Source of the DNA: SZAS-3 sp964386785
Lineage (GTDB): Bacteria > Chlamydiota > Chlamydiia > Chlamydiales > JAAKFR01
Length of the DNA stretch: 30,830 nt
Reading direction: 5' to 3'
Assembly (NCBI GenBank): GCA_964386785.1
Contig: CAYLUD010000016.1
Coordinates: forward strand, 1 to 30,830
In this document: positions 15,190 through 23,600 of the stretch, one piece after another
Numbering within the stretch: the first letter of the stretch is position 1
Layout of the letters: each line of letters starts with the position of its first letter
Program-made: the position numbers and the translations under genes
Notes under the pieces: model-generated
Database searches by the model: none
The model's input: the letters and a program-made list of their open reading frames with translations, nothing else
What the model was told of the DNA's origin: nothing

Positions 15190-17777
15190 GAAACAAGCAT
15201 ATCTATTGCAGATTGAATGTGATCAACTAAAACTCCTCCTCCTTGGGCACTCTCTTGTTTTCCTCCCCCTTTGCTTCCTAAAATTGGATGGAGTCGTGTA
15301 GCAATCTCTTGAGCCGACAGCCCCAACTCGACCCCATGACGGGAGAGTCGAATCATGAAATGACCTTGCGGACTAGATTCATTAAGTAGAACAATGAGAT
15401 CACAGAATGGTTGCAGGATATCGCACCCTTCTTTCAACTCATCTTGTGCAATGTGAGTTCGTTGCACAAGCCACCGTAGGGAGCCATTAACATGGATAGC
15501 AGTTTTCCAGCCTTCGACATGCTGACGCAATTTTTGTGCCTTTTCTTGCTTCAGCTCCTTACATAACTGTTGATGCGACGCAAGAATCTCTTGTAACTTG
15601 GAGACTTCAGATCCTTTTGGAGCGCCCAATAAGCCTCCCACTTCTTCAATCACTCGCTCTTTGTTTCTTACCCACTGTTCTGCGGTAGCACCTGTACACC
15701 CTTCAATTCTACGAATGCCCGCAGCAACACTACCCTCTTTGATCAACCGAAAATATCCAATTTGTCCGGTACGGCAGACGTGAATTCCCCCACACAATTC
15801 CTGAGAAGGGCCCATGCTGACCACCCGAACTGCTGCTCCATATTTTTCACCAAATAGCTGTTTAATATGCGTGCAGTTCTGCACTTCTTGGTAATCCATT
15901 TCTTGAATAATAACGGGAATATCCTCTCGGATTTTTTGGTTAACAAGATCCTCTACTGCTTCCATTTCACCCTTTGTAAGAGGTTTATGGTGATAGAAGT
16001 CAAAACGAAACCCATCACATTCCACAACGGAGCCTGCTTGCTTGACATGAGACCCTAATAATTCTCCCAGAGCCCAGTGCACGAGGTGCGTGGCACTGTG
16101 ATGATGGGCTGTTTCATCACGACGTGCAGAGTTCACAGATGCGTCTATTTCTTGCCCTAGATAAAGAGAGCCTTGGGTGACTTTCCCCATATGGCCAATC
16201 GCTTGCCCTACAAGATAACGACAGTCTGTGACTAAGAATTGCTCTGTTGGTCCAGAGAGAATCCCGTGATCGCCTACCTGCCCCCCTCGTTCTGCATAGA
16301 ATGGCGAACGATCTAAGACCACAACTCCCTCATCTCCTGTATGGAGATGGGGGACTTCTTGTCCATTCAGGAATAGGCCAATCACCTTCGATCGCTCACA
16401 TTGAGTAGTTGTATACCCAAGGAAGGTGGAAGGACCATGCTGCTCGTAAAAGGGTTGGTAGTTGTTTGATGAGTCGGCTGATACAAAGGAGGATTTTGTT
16501 CCTCGAGAGCGGATACGCGCCTCTTCTTCTAAAGATGTAAATTGATCCAAATCAACCTCCAAATGGGCATCCTTGGCCAGTAATAAGATTTCTTCTAAGG
16601 GAAGGCCATACGTGTCTTTGAGTCGGAAGGCATCTGCACCTGAGATGCAACAACGATCACGAGATGCCTGCATGACCTGCTGCATCAGGTCACCACCTCG
16701 TTTTAATGTCTTAAGAAATGACTCTTCTTCTTGAGTTAGCAATTCTTGAATTTTAGAGGCAGAGGCACGTAATTCGGGGAAGGCATCCCCCATGCTTTCT
16801 ACTAAAGTGGGTACCAATTCCGCTAGAAAGGGGCGTTGGAGATCAAAGTTTCTTCCATAACGGACAGCTCGTCGAAGAATCTTACGTAACACGTATCCAC
16901 GATCGACATTGCTCGGTGTAGCTCCATCTGCAATGGCAAAGCTCAACGAACGGATGTGATCCGCTAATACATGAAACGCAGGCTCACCTCGATAGGGGAT
17001 ATGAGTAATTGCTTCAATTTTCCCAATAAGACTACGCAATACATCCGTTGCAAAAACAGAATCCACTCCCATGATTAGGGACAGGACTCGCTCTAAGCCG
17101 GCTCCGGTATCTACAGATTGTTGAGGTAATGCAATAAGAGAGCCATCAGCCGAACGGTTATACTGCATAAATACGAGGTTCCAGAATTCCAAGAAACGGT
17201 CCCCAGTTGGATCTTGTGCAGGACTGGTCCCGTCCCCATAGCTCGCTCCCTTATCATAGTACAGCTCAGAACAGGGACCGCAGGGGCCTGTTTCTCCCAT
17301 AGCCCAAAAATTATCTTTGTCCCCCATGCGTACAATTCGTTCCGCAGGTAGATAATGGCGCCATAAATCGAATGCTTCATCATCCTGGATATAGACACTA
17401 GCCCAAAGAAATTGAGGGTCAAAACCAAATACCTCTAGAGAAACTTCCCAGGCAAACTGGATCGCTTCTTTTTTGAAGTAATCACCGAAAGAGAAATTTC
17501 CCATCATTTCAAAAAATGTCAAATGACGCTTGGTGTGACCCACGTTGTCTAAGTCATTGTGTTTTCCTCCTCCACGTATGCATTTTTGAGAAGAAGTCGC
17601 GCGCGGATGCAGAGGAGGGGATTTGCCTAAAAAGACATCTTTAAACTGGTTCATACCTGCATTCGTAAATAGCAAGGTCGGATCTTGATGAGGAATAACG
17701 GGCGAAGAAGGCACAATTCGGTGTCCCTGCTTCTTAAAGTATTGTAGGAAGTTATTTCTAATTTGAGCGCTGAGCAT
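15165..17777 (-). CDS. alaS: alanyl-tRNA synthetase
   Basis: 870 aa, full length. A class II enzyme that charges tRNA-Ala. It begins with the family N-terminus FLQYFKKQGH...SSPVIPHQDPTLLFTNAGMNQFKD, motif 1 and 2 of the catalytic core. The editing domain has the zinc ligands HHHSATHLVH near 559 and CGGIHVCRTGQIGYF near 660. The C-terminal DHHA1 domain contains GGGKQESAQGGG, as expected for alaS. Start ATG 17777 has no strong Shine-Dalgarno. It leads the minus-strand operon and is divergent from tkt, with 72 bases between the two starts. Those 72 bases must hold both promoters. Confidence 0.97.
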   Translation of the reverse strand: MLSAQIRNNFLQYFKKQGHRIVPSSPVIPHQDPTLLFTNAGMNQFKDVFLGKSPPLHPRATSSQKCIRGGGKHNDLDNVGHTKRHLTFFEMMGNFSFGDYFKKEAIQFAWEVSLEVFGFDPQFLWASVYIQDDEAFDLWRHYLPAERIVRMGDKDNFWAMGETGPCGPCSELYYDKGASYGDGTSPAQDPTGDRFLEFWNLVFMQYNRSADGSLIALPQQSVDTGAGLERVLSLIMGVDSVFATDVLRSLIGKIEAITHIPYRGEPAFHVLADHIRSLSFAIADGATPSNVDRGYVLRKILRRAVRYGRNFDLQRPFLAELVPTLVESMGDAFPELRASASKIQELLTQEEESFLKTLKRGGDLMQQVMQASRDRCCISGADAFRLKDTYGLPLEEILLLAKDAHLEVDLDQFTSLEEEARIRSRGTKSSFVSADSSNNYQPFYEQHGPSTFLGYTTTQCERSKVIGLFLNGQEVPHLHTGDEGVVVLDRSPFYAERGGQVGDHGILSGPTEQFLVTDCRYLVGQAIGHMGKVTQGSLYLGQEIDASVNSARRDETAHHHSATHLVHWALGELLGSHVKQAGSVVECDGFRFDFYHHKPLTKGEMEAVEDLVNQKIREDIPVIIQEMDYQEVQNCTHIKQLFGEKYGAAVRVVSMGPSQELCGGIHVCRTGQIGYFRLIKEGSVAAGIRRIEGCTGATAEQWVRNKERVIEEVGGLLGAPKGSEVSKLQEILASHQQLCKELKQEKAQKLRQHVEGWKTAIHVNGSLRWLVQRTHIAQDELKEGCDILQPFCDLIVLLNESSPQGHFMIRLSRHGVELGLSAQEIATRLHPILGSKGGGKQESAQGGGVLVDHIQSAIDMLVSWIPSQIS

Positions 17778-17849
17778 GGGGTGAGAATAGCGTATCGTTG
17801 TTTTAAATTACAGGGCTCTCTACACTCAAGACGTTCTAAGGAGAGCTGG

Positions 17850-19835
17850 ATGGAGACAAAACTAGACGAGAAAATGTTAGAAAAAATCGCCCTGACGATT
17901 CGCGGTTTATCCATGGATGGAGTGCAAAAGGCCGACTCGGGACATCCGGGACTGCCTTTAGGTTGTGCAGAGATAGGTGCCTATCTATATGGCTATGCAT
18001 TACGTCATAATCCTGCAAATCCCCATTGGGTTAATCGCGATCGCCTCGTGTTATCCGCCGGTCATGGATCCATGTGGTTGTACAGTTGCCTTCATTTAGC
18101 AGGTTTTCCTCTATCTCTTGAGGATTTGAAACACTTTCGTCAGCTCCATTCCAAGACCCCGGGTCATCCCGAAAGTCTCGATACGGAAGGGGTGGAAGCT
18201 ACAACAGGCCCCTTAGGACAAGGGATTGGAAATGCTGTAGGGATGGCCTTAGCAATGAAGGCGACAGCGGCTCGATACAATACGAAAGAACATACACTGA
18301 TTGATTCCAAAATTTTTTGTCTCTGTAGTGATGGGGATATGATGGAGGGGGTCAGCCATGAAGCAAGTGCTCTGGCTGGTCATTTGAAATTGAGTAACCT
18401 CATTGTCATTTATGATTCTAACCACATCTGTCTTGACGGACCGTTAGCCGACTGCTGTTCTGAGGATACCATTGGCCGGTTCCGAGCCTATGGCTGGGAT
18501 ACTTTTGAGGTGAATGGGCATGATATCAAGGCTTTAGATCGAGTCATCCGTAAGGTGCGGATCGAGCAAGTGCGACCCGTCCTGATTGTAGCTCGTACTG
18601 TGATCGGTCAAGGTTCAGTCAATAAAGCAGGGTCGAATAAGGCTCATGGATCTCCTCTTGGTGTGGAAGAGGTTGCCTTGACTAAGGCTAATTTAGGGTT
18701 GCCTCAAGAACCATTTTATGTTCCTAAGGCAGTAACTCACTATTTTGAAGAAAAACTTCAAGAACAGGCCGAGCTAGAACGCGCATGGAATGAAGAGTTT
18801 CGTTTTTGGGCTAAATCCTGTCCTCAGCTTTTTGAGGAATGGGATCGTCAGATTCACTGTTCCCTACCTAACACAATAGAAAAGGATTTATGGGCAATCA
18901 GCATGAAGCCTTCTTTGGCTGGACGAGAAGCGTCACATGTCGTGATTCAGTATTTAGCTTCTGTGTTACCAGGCCTTTATGGAGGCTCTGCCGACCTTTC
19001 CTCTTCAGATCGCACCTTGATTCAAGCTTGTACTCTATTTTCTGGTAAGGATAACCAGGGACGAAATATTAAGTTTGGAGTACGTGAATTTGGAATGGCT
19101 ACGATAGCCAATGGCATGGCGTTGACTGGATTCATTACACCATTTATTGGTACGTTTCTTACTTTTTCTGATTATATGAGAAATGGCATTCGACTCGCAG
19201 CTCTATCAAAATTACGAGTGATTTACCAGTTTACTCACGACTCCATTTTTCTGGGAGAAGATGGGCCTACCCATCAACCTATTGAGCACTACGCTGCGTT
19301 ACGTGCGATCCCTCGTCTGCATGTCTTTCGTCCTGCAGATGCGAACGAAGTCAAAATGTCATGGTTAGCTGCACTACGATATCAGGGACCCTCTGCCCTG
19401 TTGCTATCTAGACAATCATTACCCACTCTGAAGGAAACAGAAGTTTCTTTTGCTGATGGAGTAGGACGGGGAGGGTATATTCTTAAGGCCGCTTCGCAGC
19501 CTGATTATGTGCTGTTAGCTACTGGTTCAGAGGTCTCCTTAGCTCTACAAATTGCTCATGAACTGGAACGACATGATAAAACAGTGCAAGTTGTTTCGAT
19601 GCCTTGTTGGCAGCTCTTTGATCAACAAGACAAGGGATATCAAGACAAAGTTCTTGGTTTGGGACAGCCAAAACGTGTAAGCATTGAAGCAGGGGTAGAT
19701 CAAGGGTGGCATAAATACATCGGCCGAGAAGGTATATCCATTTGCATTGATTCATTCGGATTGTCTGCGCCTGCAGGGGAGTTGGCTGCAGAATTTGGTT
19801 TTCAACTAGAAGCTGTTCTAGAAAGAATTTTGTAG
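17850..19835 (+). CDS. tkt: transketolase
   Basis: 661 aa, the usual bacterial length. It transfers a two-carbon unit between ketose and aldose phosphates in the non-oxidative pentose phosphate pathway, using thiamine diphosphate. Near the N-terminus is ADSGHPGLPLGCAEIG (His31). The thiamine diphosphate/Mg motif is DGDMMEGVSHEASALAGHLK...DSN, and SAGHGSMWLY also matches. The pyrimidine domain has FGVREFGMATIANGMAL with the activating Glu and HDSIFLGEDGPTHQPIEH. ATG 17850 has AAGGAG six bases upstream; the extension to 17763 lacks both a ribosome site and homology. It corresponds in position to CT750 of C. trachomatis. Confidence 0.97.
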   Translation: METKLDEKMLEKIALTIRGLSMDGVQKADSGHPGLPLGCAEIGAYLYGYALRHNPANPHWVNRDRLVLSAGHGSMWLYSCLHLAGFPLSLEDLKHFRQLHSKTPGHPESLDTEGVEATTGPLGQGIGNAVGMALAMKATAARYNTKEHTLIDSKIFCLCSDGDMMEGVSHEASALAGHLKLSNLIVIYDSNHICLDGPLADCCSEDTIGRFRAYGWDTFEVNGHDIKALDRVIRKVRIEQVRPVLIVARTVIGQGSVNKAGSNKAHGSPLGVEEVALTKANLGLPQEPFYVPKAVTHYFEEKLQEQAELERAWNEEFRFWAKSCPQLFEEWDRQIHCSLPNTIEKDLWAISMKPSLAGREASHVVIQYLASVLPGLYGGSADLSSSDRTLIQACTLFSGKDNQGRNIKFGVREFGMATIANGMALTGFITPFIGTFLTFSDYMRNGIRLAALSKLRVIYQFTHDSIFLGEDGPTHQPIEHYAALRAIPRLHVFRPADANEVKMSWLAALRYQGPSALLLSRQSLPTLKETEVSFADGVGRGGYILKAASQPDYVLLATGSEVSLALQIAHELERHDKTVQVVSMPCWQLFDQQDKGYQDKVLGLGQPKRVSIEAGVDQGWHKYIGREGISICIDSFGLSAPAGELAAEFGFQLEAVLERIL

Positions 19836-19843
19836 GAACTTGC

Positions 19844-19870
19844 AAGCAAGGGTCTGTTAGATCCTTGCTT
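19844..19870 (+). terminator. hairpin after tkt
   Basis: AAGCAAGG (19844-19851) pairs with CCTTGCTT (19863-19870) over an 11-base loop, nine bases after the tkt stop. The following bases (TCTTGTCG) are only partly T-rich, so it is an imperfect intrinsic terminator. Confidence 0.5.
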
Positions 19871-19958
19871 TCTTGTCGTAACCCATTGTATTACAGGCGA
19901 GGATGATTTTTCTCTTTTCGGTCTTGCCCTAGACAACGTTTCTTTCTTACGCAATCAG

Positions 19959-19979
19959 ATCCAATCGGTCCTATTGGAT
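19959..19979 (-). terminator. hairpin after the MOMP-like gene
   Basis: ATCCAAT (19959-19965) and ATTGGAT (19973-19979) form a 7-bp stem with a 7-base loop, 24 bases beyond the minus-strand stop at 20003. There is no clear T tract on the minus strand, so this is a weak call. Confidence 0.35.
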
Positions 19980-20002
19980 GCATAGCGAATTTCGAAATAG
20001 GC

Positions 20003-20812
20003 CTAATACCTAAATTGGGCGGTGAAGCTCATGGAGGGTTGATTCCATACGTTTCCTTCCAATGAGACCCCCCACCGTTGTTGACCAATGAGAGATAAAC
20101 CTGCAACCCCTGTCCATGGATCCGCTTGCTCTAAATTTTTTAGAGAGCCGCCAACAGTTTTGGGGGCACTTAAGCGGTCAAAATTAAGGGTAGTCTTTAA
20201 CCAACGAAGACCAGCATAGGGAACGACAAACATTTTCCAAGGAAACGTATACGATGCTGCAAGCCCCAGCTGCTGTTGATTGAATGATGCAGATTGTTCT
20301 TCAATATGCTTGGATCGATTTTGAATCGTAGAAAAAAAAGGCTTCGGATTCGAGTGGAGCCACTGACCCTCCGCGCCTAGGGCAAATTGTTGGATCGATA
20401 ATAAGGTGATGCGGCCACCCACTCCATAAGCAGGGGAGGGGAAAGATTGAATATTCAGACATGCGTTGGCATTCTGATTTTCTGGAAGAGCAGATGCTAG
20501 AATATCAGGTCTTGTTTTAAAGGATAACATTCCTATTGTTGCAAACAAATCACATCGACCATACAGATTGAGAGTACATTGAGCAGAATTCGTCATCCAG
20601 CGAGCTTGTTGAGACCATTGGTTGGCTCGCACAGCAGTAGAGCCCACAACATCGTTGCAATAACCAAAACGGAGACTCCATCCCTCATCGGCGCTTAATA
20701 AAAGAGGTTCGCTTGGATTCCCTACAGGTAAGCCCGTCAAGGATGCCCCCATACAGGATGAGATCACCATAGCCACTACAAACCAACTAGTTATCCGCAT
20801 GTCCTTTGCCAC
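20003..20812 (-). CDS. MOMP-family outer membrane protein (short)
   Basis: 269 aa. The N-terminus is a signal peptide (basic MAKDMR, hydrophobic core to about residue 24). The mature start is ASLTGLPVGNPSEPLLL, which resembles LPVGNPAEPSLM at the start of mature Chlamydia MOMP. Further matches are LNLYGRCDLFATIG against LNIWDRFDVFCTLG, SYTFPWKMFVVPYAGLRW against SYRLNMFTPYIGVKW, and the C-terminus FTAQFRY against VNAQFRF. The terminal aromatic is the usual BAM signal. It is therefore a beta-barrel porin of the MOMP family but ~120 residues shorter than MOMP, with cysteines at several places that could form disulfides. I start at GTG 20812, with AAAGGAG six bases upstream; ATG 20800 has the site too close. 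It overlaps amn by 26 bases. Confidence 0.8.
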   Translation of the reverse strand: MAKDMRITSWFVVAMVISSCMGASLTGLPVGNPSEPLLLSADEGWSLRFGYCNDVVGSTAVRANQWSQQARWMTNSAQCTLNLYGRCDLFATIGMLSFKTRPDILASALPENQNANACLNIQSFPSPAYGVGGRITLLSIQQFALGAEGQWLHSNPKPFFSTIQNRSKHIEEQSASFNQQQLGLAASYTFPWKMFVVPYAGLRWLKTTLNFDRLSAPKTVGGSLKNLEQADPWTGVAGLSLIGQQRWGVSLEGNVWNQPSMSFTAQFRY

Positions 20813-21644
20813 GATAGGCTCCTTTCATTTTTTTCTTGAGCATTTCTTTGACGACTTGAATAGATTCCACGCCCAATGCAATGTGTCCTGCTGTATAGGT
20901 ATCGAATACCTTTTTAGAGCTTTCTTTGGTTTTAATTCCTTGTCGGGTCAAGGGCAAATCAGAAATGAGTAATAAAGCGCCCAAGGGTAGATTCCTTCGG
21001 TAACTTGCGGCAAAGAGGGTGGCACATTCCATTTCGTATGCCTGTGCTTTTGTTTCTCGAAGCTTTTCAATAAAACCCTTATTGAATTCCCAGAATCGAA
21101 TGTTGGCGGTGTAGGTAATTCCTATGTGGTAGGGTACTTGACGCTCTTCCAGAACATTCGTAGTTGCCTTTTGTACCAGAAAATTAGCTAGAGCTGGCAC
21201 GGTAGAAGGAAAGTAGAAGTCGGAAGCTCCTTCTCCACGAATCGAAGCCATAGGAACTAAATAATCCCCAACCGAGTAATGGGAGCGTAGCCCGCCACAC
21301 ATTCCTAACATGAGTGCGGCCTTGACATTCGGAAGAAAGGAACACAAGTCCACAATCAGGGCTGCAGCTGCCGAGCCTAATTTAAAGTCGATAATCGTAA
21401 TATCTAATTCTGGATTGTGCGCACAACAGAACATAGACCCCTCCATTAGAGGTACCTGATAGGTTTCTGCAAAATGGCGAATATATCGATGAAAATTTGT
21501 GAGGAGCAAAAAGGAACAAAAATGATCCACTGGCGACCCACAGTAACGTTCTAGGGTGTCGGAAGCAATCTGAGCCTCATGGGGATCATTTTCACAAAAT
21601 TCTGACACAGCGTTCTCTCCATAGTGCGGATCCATGATCCGCAC
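20787..21644 (-). CDS. amn: AMP nucleosidase (short, chlamydial type)
   Basis: 285 aa. It probably hydrolyses AMP to adenine and ribose 5-phosphate. It corresponds to the catalytic C-terminal half of E. coli Amn and belongs to the purine nucleoside phosphorylase fold. Conserved segments are LMLGMCGGLRSHYSVGDYLV, the E-M-E-C substrate segment (YEMECATLFAASY) and LLISDLPL, where the active-site Asp lies. Other nucleosidase substrates (futalosine, methylthioadenosine) cannot be excluded from sequence. The start is either GTG 21644 or ATG 21635. Neither has a clear Shine-Dalgarno, and both lie inside a perfect inverted repeat. The MOMP-like gene overlaps its 3' end. Synteny matches CT751. Confidence 0.85.
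   Translation of the reverse strand: MRIMDPHYGENAVSEFCENDPHEAQIASDTLERYCGSPVDHFCSFLLLTNFHRYIRHFAETYQVPLMEGSMFCCAHNPELDITIIDFKLGSAAAALIVDLCSFLPNVKAALMLGMCGGLRSHYSVGDYLVPMASIRGEGASDFYFPSTVPALANFLVQKATTNVLEERQVPYHIGITYTANIRFWEFNKGFIEKLRETKAQAYEMECATLFAASYRRNLPLGALLLISDLPLTRQGIKTKESSKKVFDTYTAGHIALGVESIQVVKEMLKKKMKGAYRGKGHADN
21624..21644 (-). promoter_or_regulatory. perfect inverted repeat enclosing the amn start codon
   Basis: GTGCGGATC (21624-21632) and GATCCGCAC (21636-21644) are exact complements, with CAT between them. On the amn strand the loop is the ATG at 21635. In mRNA this 9-bp stem would place the start codon in a three-base loop, and it could also be a dyad operator in DNA. Confidence 0.45.
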
Positions 21645-21735
21645 ACTGTGTATACTCGCGGAGACCTTAGAGAATCAAGAAAAACCTGATGGCAATCCAT
21701 GAAAGAGGATGGATTGCATGATCATATGTTCTTTC

Positions 21736-21764
21736 TTGCAAAGCGAGTCGTACCTGAGTACAAT
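21736..21764 (+). promoter_or_regulatory. sigma-66/70-type promoter for efp-epmA
   Basis: TTGCAA (21736-21741), 17-base spacer, TACAAT (21759-21764), ending 43 bases before the efp ATG. Both hexamers are one or two bases from consensus and the spacing is ideal. Confidence 0.6.
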
Positions 21765-21807
21765 GCCCATACCACCCCATCAAGGGATGAAAGAATCAAG
21801 GAAGCAC

Positions 21808-22377
21808 ATGCCGCAAATATCAACTAACGATTTTAAAGCTGGGTTGAAGATTGAAGTAGAAGGTCAACCCTATCTCATTGTGACAAATCAATTTGTGAAA
21901 CCAGGGAAGGGGCAGGCCTTTAATCGGGTTCGGATCAAGCACCTTCTTACAGGTCGGGTGATCGAAAAGACGTTTAAGTCTGGAGAGACAGTGGAAGAAT
22001 CCGATGTTCAGGAACAAATGATGCGATTGCTCTATGTCGATCACGAGGGAGCAACCTTCATGCACGATGAGTCTTTTGAACAAATAGTCTTGCCATTGAA
22101 TGTGTTGGAATCGGTGAAACAATGGCTGCTTGATGATACTGTGTATGAGATTCTCTTCTATAAAGGGGCCCCTGTTTCTGTTGAACCTCCCACATTTATG
22201 GAATTGACCATTACAGAAACTGTTACTGGCGCTCGAGGTGATACCTCAGGCCGTGTTTTAAAACCTGCTACAACTAATACAGGAGCCCAGGTGTCTGTGC
22301 CTATCTTCATTGATCAAGGTGAGGTGATCAAGGTAGATACCCGTACTGGAGAGTATGTCAGCCGAGTTAACAAATAA
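21808..22377 (+). CDS. efp: elongation factor P
   Basis: 189 aa, the standard EF-P size. It binds next to the P-site tRNA and rescues ribosomes stalled on polyproline stretches. The KOW-like N-domain contains FVKPGKGQAF with Lys34 in the loop that is lysylated in E. coli. KTFKSGETVE, NVLESVKQWL and the C-terminal GEVIKVDTRTGEYVSRV complete the three-barrel signature. I chose ATG 21808 (AAGGAAG just upstream), giving MPQISTNDFKAGLKI like other EF-Ps. The longer frame from 21709 runs over the promoter. epmA starts inside its last codons. The window encodes at least two proteins with long proline runs, the typical clients of EF-P. Confidence 0.97.
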   Translation: MPQISTNDFKAGLKIEVEGQPYLIVTNQFVKPGKGQAFNRVRIKHLLTGRVIEKTFKSGETVEESDVQEQMMRLLYVDHEGATFMHDESFEQIVLPLNVLESVKQWLLDDTVYEILFYKGAPVSVEPPTFMELTITETVTGARGDTSGRVLKPATTNTGAQVSVPIFIDQGEVIKVDTRTGEYVSRVNK

Positions 22378-23227
22378 ATTAGCTCGTTTGCGCGATCGCG
22401 CAGATTGCCTAGGCCGTGTCCGTAATTTTTTTTCAGAACGTGGGGTGCTTGAAGTAGATACCCCCGTTCTGTCTGCCTCCGCTCCTATGGATCCATATAT
22501 TGATCTTGTCACAGCCACGTGTATGGGGAGGCCTGCTTATCTACATTCCTCACCTGAGTATGCAATGAAGCGTTTATTGGCCTTAGGAATAGGCGACTGT
22601 TATCAGCTGAGTCACGTATTCCGAGAAGGGGAGTTAGGGGAGCGACATAATCCAGAATTTACCATGATTGAATGGTATCGAGTGCCTGGAGAATTTGAGG
22701 ATATCATAGAAGAAACGGTTGCGTTAAGTCAATTACTGCTCGGGCCGCAGACGGTATGCGTCATCGGGTATGAAGAGTTGTTTCATAGTCGTCTGGGTTT
22801 CTTTCCAGATACGATTGAGGAGCGGGATCGCTTGTTTGCTGATGAGCTAGAACCTACTTTAGAAATGCTGACCGTGTTACGCGATTACCCACCAGAGCAA
22901 GCGATGTTAGCAAAAATTGTAGAGAAAGGAGGGTATAGGGTAGCGCACCGTTTTGAGCTGTTCTATCGTGGTATGGAGTTAGCTAACGGGTATCAAGAGC
23001 TCACTAACCTTAAGGAGTTGCGTGAGCGCTTAACTTCGAATCAAGCATTAAGAATAGGCCTAGGTAAGGAGGGATACCAGCTGGATGAACCCTTTCTTGA
23101 TACCGAAATACCAGAAAGTTGTGGAGTCGCTCTTGGTTTTGATCGGCTGATGATGTTACGCCATAGTGTAGAAGATATATCTGAGGTATTGTCTTTTGGG
23201 TGGGAGGATTTGAATAGAAAAAAATAA
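22355..23227 (+). CDS. epmA: EF-P lysyltransferase EpmA (PoxA/GenX, truncated LysRS-like)
   Basis: 290 aa, shorter than E. coli EpmA (325) and lacking the anticodon-binding domain of LysRS, which defines the EpmA group. Class II synthetase motifs are visible: VRNFFSERGVLEVDTPVLS (motif 1), HSSPEYAMKRLLALGIGDCYQLSHVFREGELGERHNPEFTMIEWYR (motif 2 region, written here only as a location at about residues 64-110), VAHRFELFYRGMELANGYQE, and motif 3 GVALGFDRLMML near the end. It attaches (R)-beta-lysine or lysine to Lys34 of EF-P. Its ATG overlaps efp by 23 bases, a direct functional pairing. EpmB, the lysine 2,3-aminomutase, is not in the window. Confidence 0.93.
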   Translation: MSAELTNKLARLRDRADCLGRVRNFFSERGVLEVDTPVLSASAPMDPYIDLVTATCMGRPAYLHSSPEYAMKRLLALGIGDCYQLSHVFREGELGERHNPEFTMIEWYRVPGEFEDIIEETVALSQLLLGPQTVCVIGYEELFHSRLGFFPDTIEERDRLFADELEPTLEMLTVLRDYPPEQAMLAKIVEKGGYRVAHRFELFYRGMELANGYQELTNLKELRERLTSNQALRIGLGKEGYQLDEPFLDTEIPESCGVALGFDRLMMLRHSVEDISEVLSFGWEDLNRKK

Positions 23228-23249
23228 TATGCACCGATATACAGGGGGT

Positions 23250-23480
23250 ATGGAAATGTATTCAATTTCTCTATCCAGTACTCGACAGATCCGGTGTCTT
23301 GCCCCTTCTGCGCTTCCAGTTACACCCCCCCCATCCACGGAAGATAGAAAAAAGACTTTGTGGGTGCAACAGTTAATGAGCATGCCGGATATACGCGATC
23401 TAGCTCATAGGGAGGTCTCCCTGAGTCCCAAGGAGATTGCGAGTAAGCTATTGGGAGCTGAGCCTTACCTAGGGTCGTGA
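23250..23480 (+). CDS. small hypothetical protein at the CT753 position
   Basis: 76 aa from ATG 23250, with AGGGGGT close upstream; ATG 23229, two bases after epmA, would add seven residues. There is no membrane helix. The N-terminal half is Pro/Ser-rich and disordered-looking. The C-terminal half (LWVQQLMSMPDIRDLAHREVSLSPKEIASKLL region) looks helical. The pattern with V-x-L-x-P-x-x-I-A-x-x-L-L faintly recalls the C-terminal helix of FlgM-type anti-sigma-28 factors, but the similarity is too weak to assign. It sits between efp-epmA and the effector-like genes, the place of CT753 in C. trachomatis. That and the ribosome site are the reasons to call it real. Confidence 0.5.
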   Translation: MEMYSISLSSTRQIRCLAPSALPVTPPPSTEDRKKTLWVQQLMSMPDIRDLAHREVSLSPKEIASKLLGAEPYLGS

Positions 23481-23532
23481 TATTTCTTTCTGCCTTCGAC
23501 TATCTTTTAGGTTGTATGTCGCTTGTGTTTGG

Positions 23533-23559
23533 TTGACTTTTAAATTTAAATAATATAAT
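23533..23559 (+). promoter_or_regulatory. AT-rich promoter of the polyproline membrane protein
   Basis: TTGACT (23533-23538) is followed by an A/T-only stretch with TATAAT at 23554-23559 (15-base spacing) or TAATAT at 23556-23561 (17-base spacing), about 40 bases before the start codon. Confidence 0.5.
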
Positions 23560-23600
23560 ATTAATTAGATTTATATGTATTACGCAATGTGGGAGGTTCT

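Noticed and set aside
17778..17849. Promoter hexamers between alaS and tkt
   Set aside because: Promoters must exist here, but the candidate pairs seen (for example TTGAGT with TTAAAA) are too poor to choose among.
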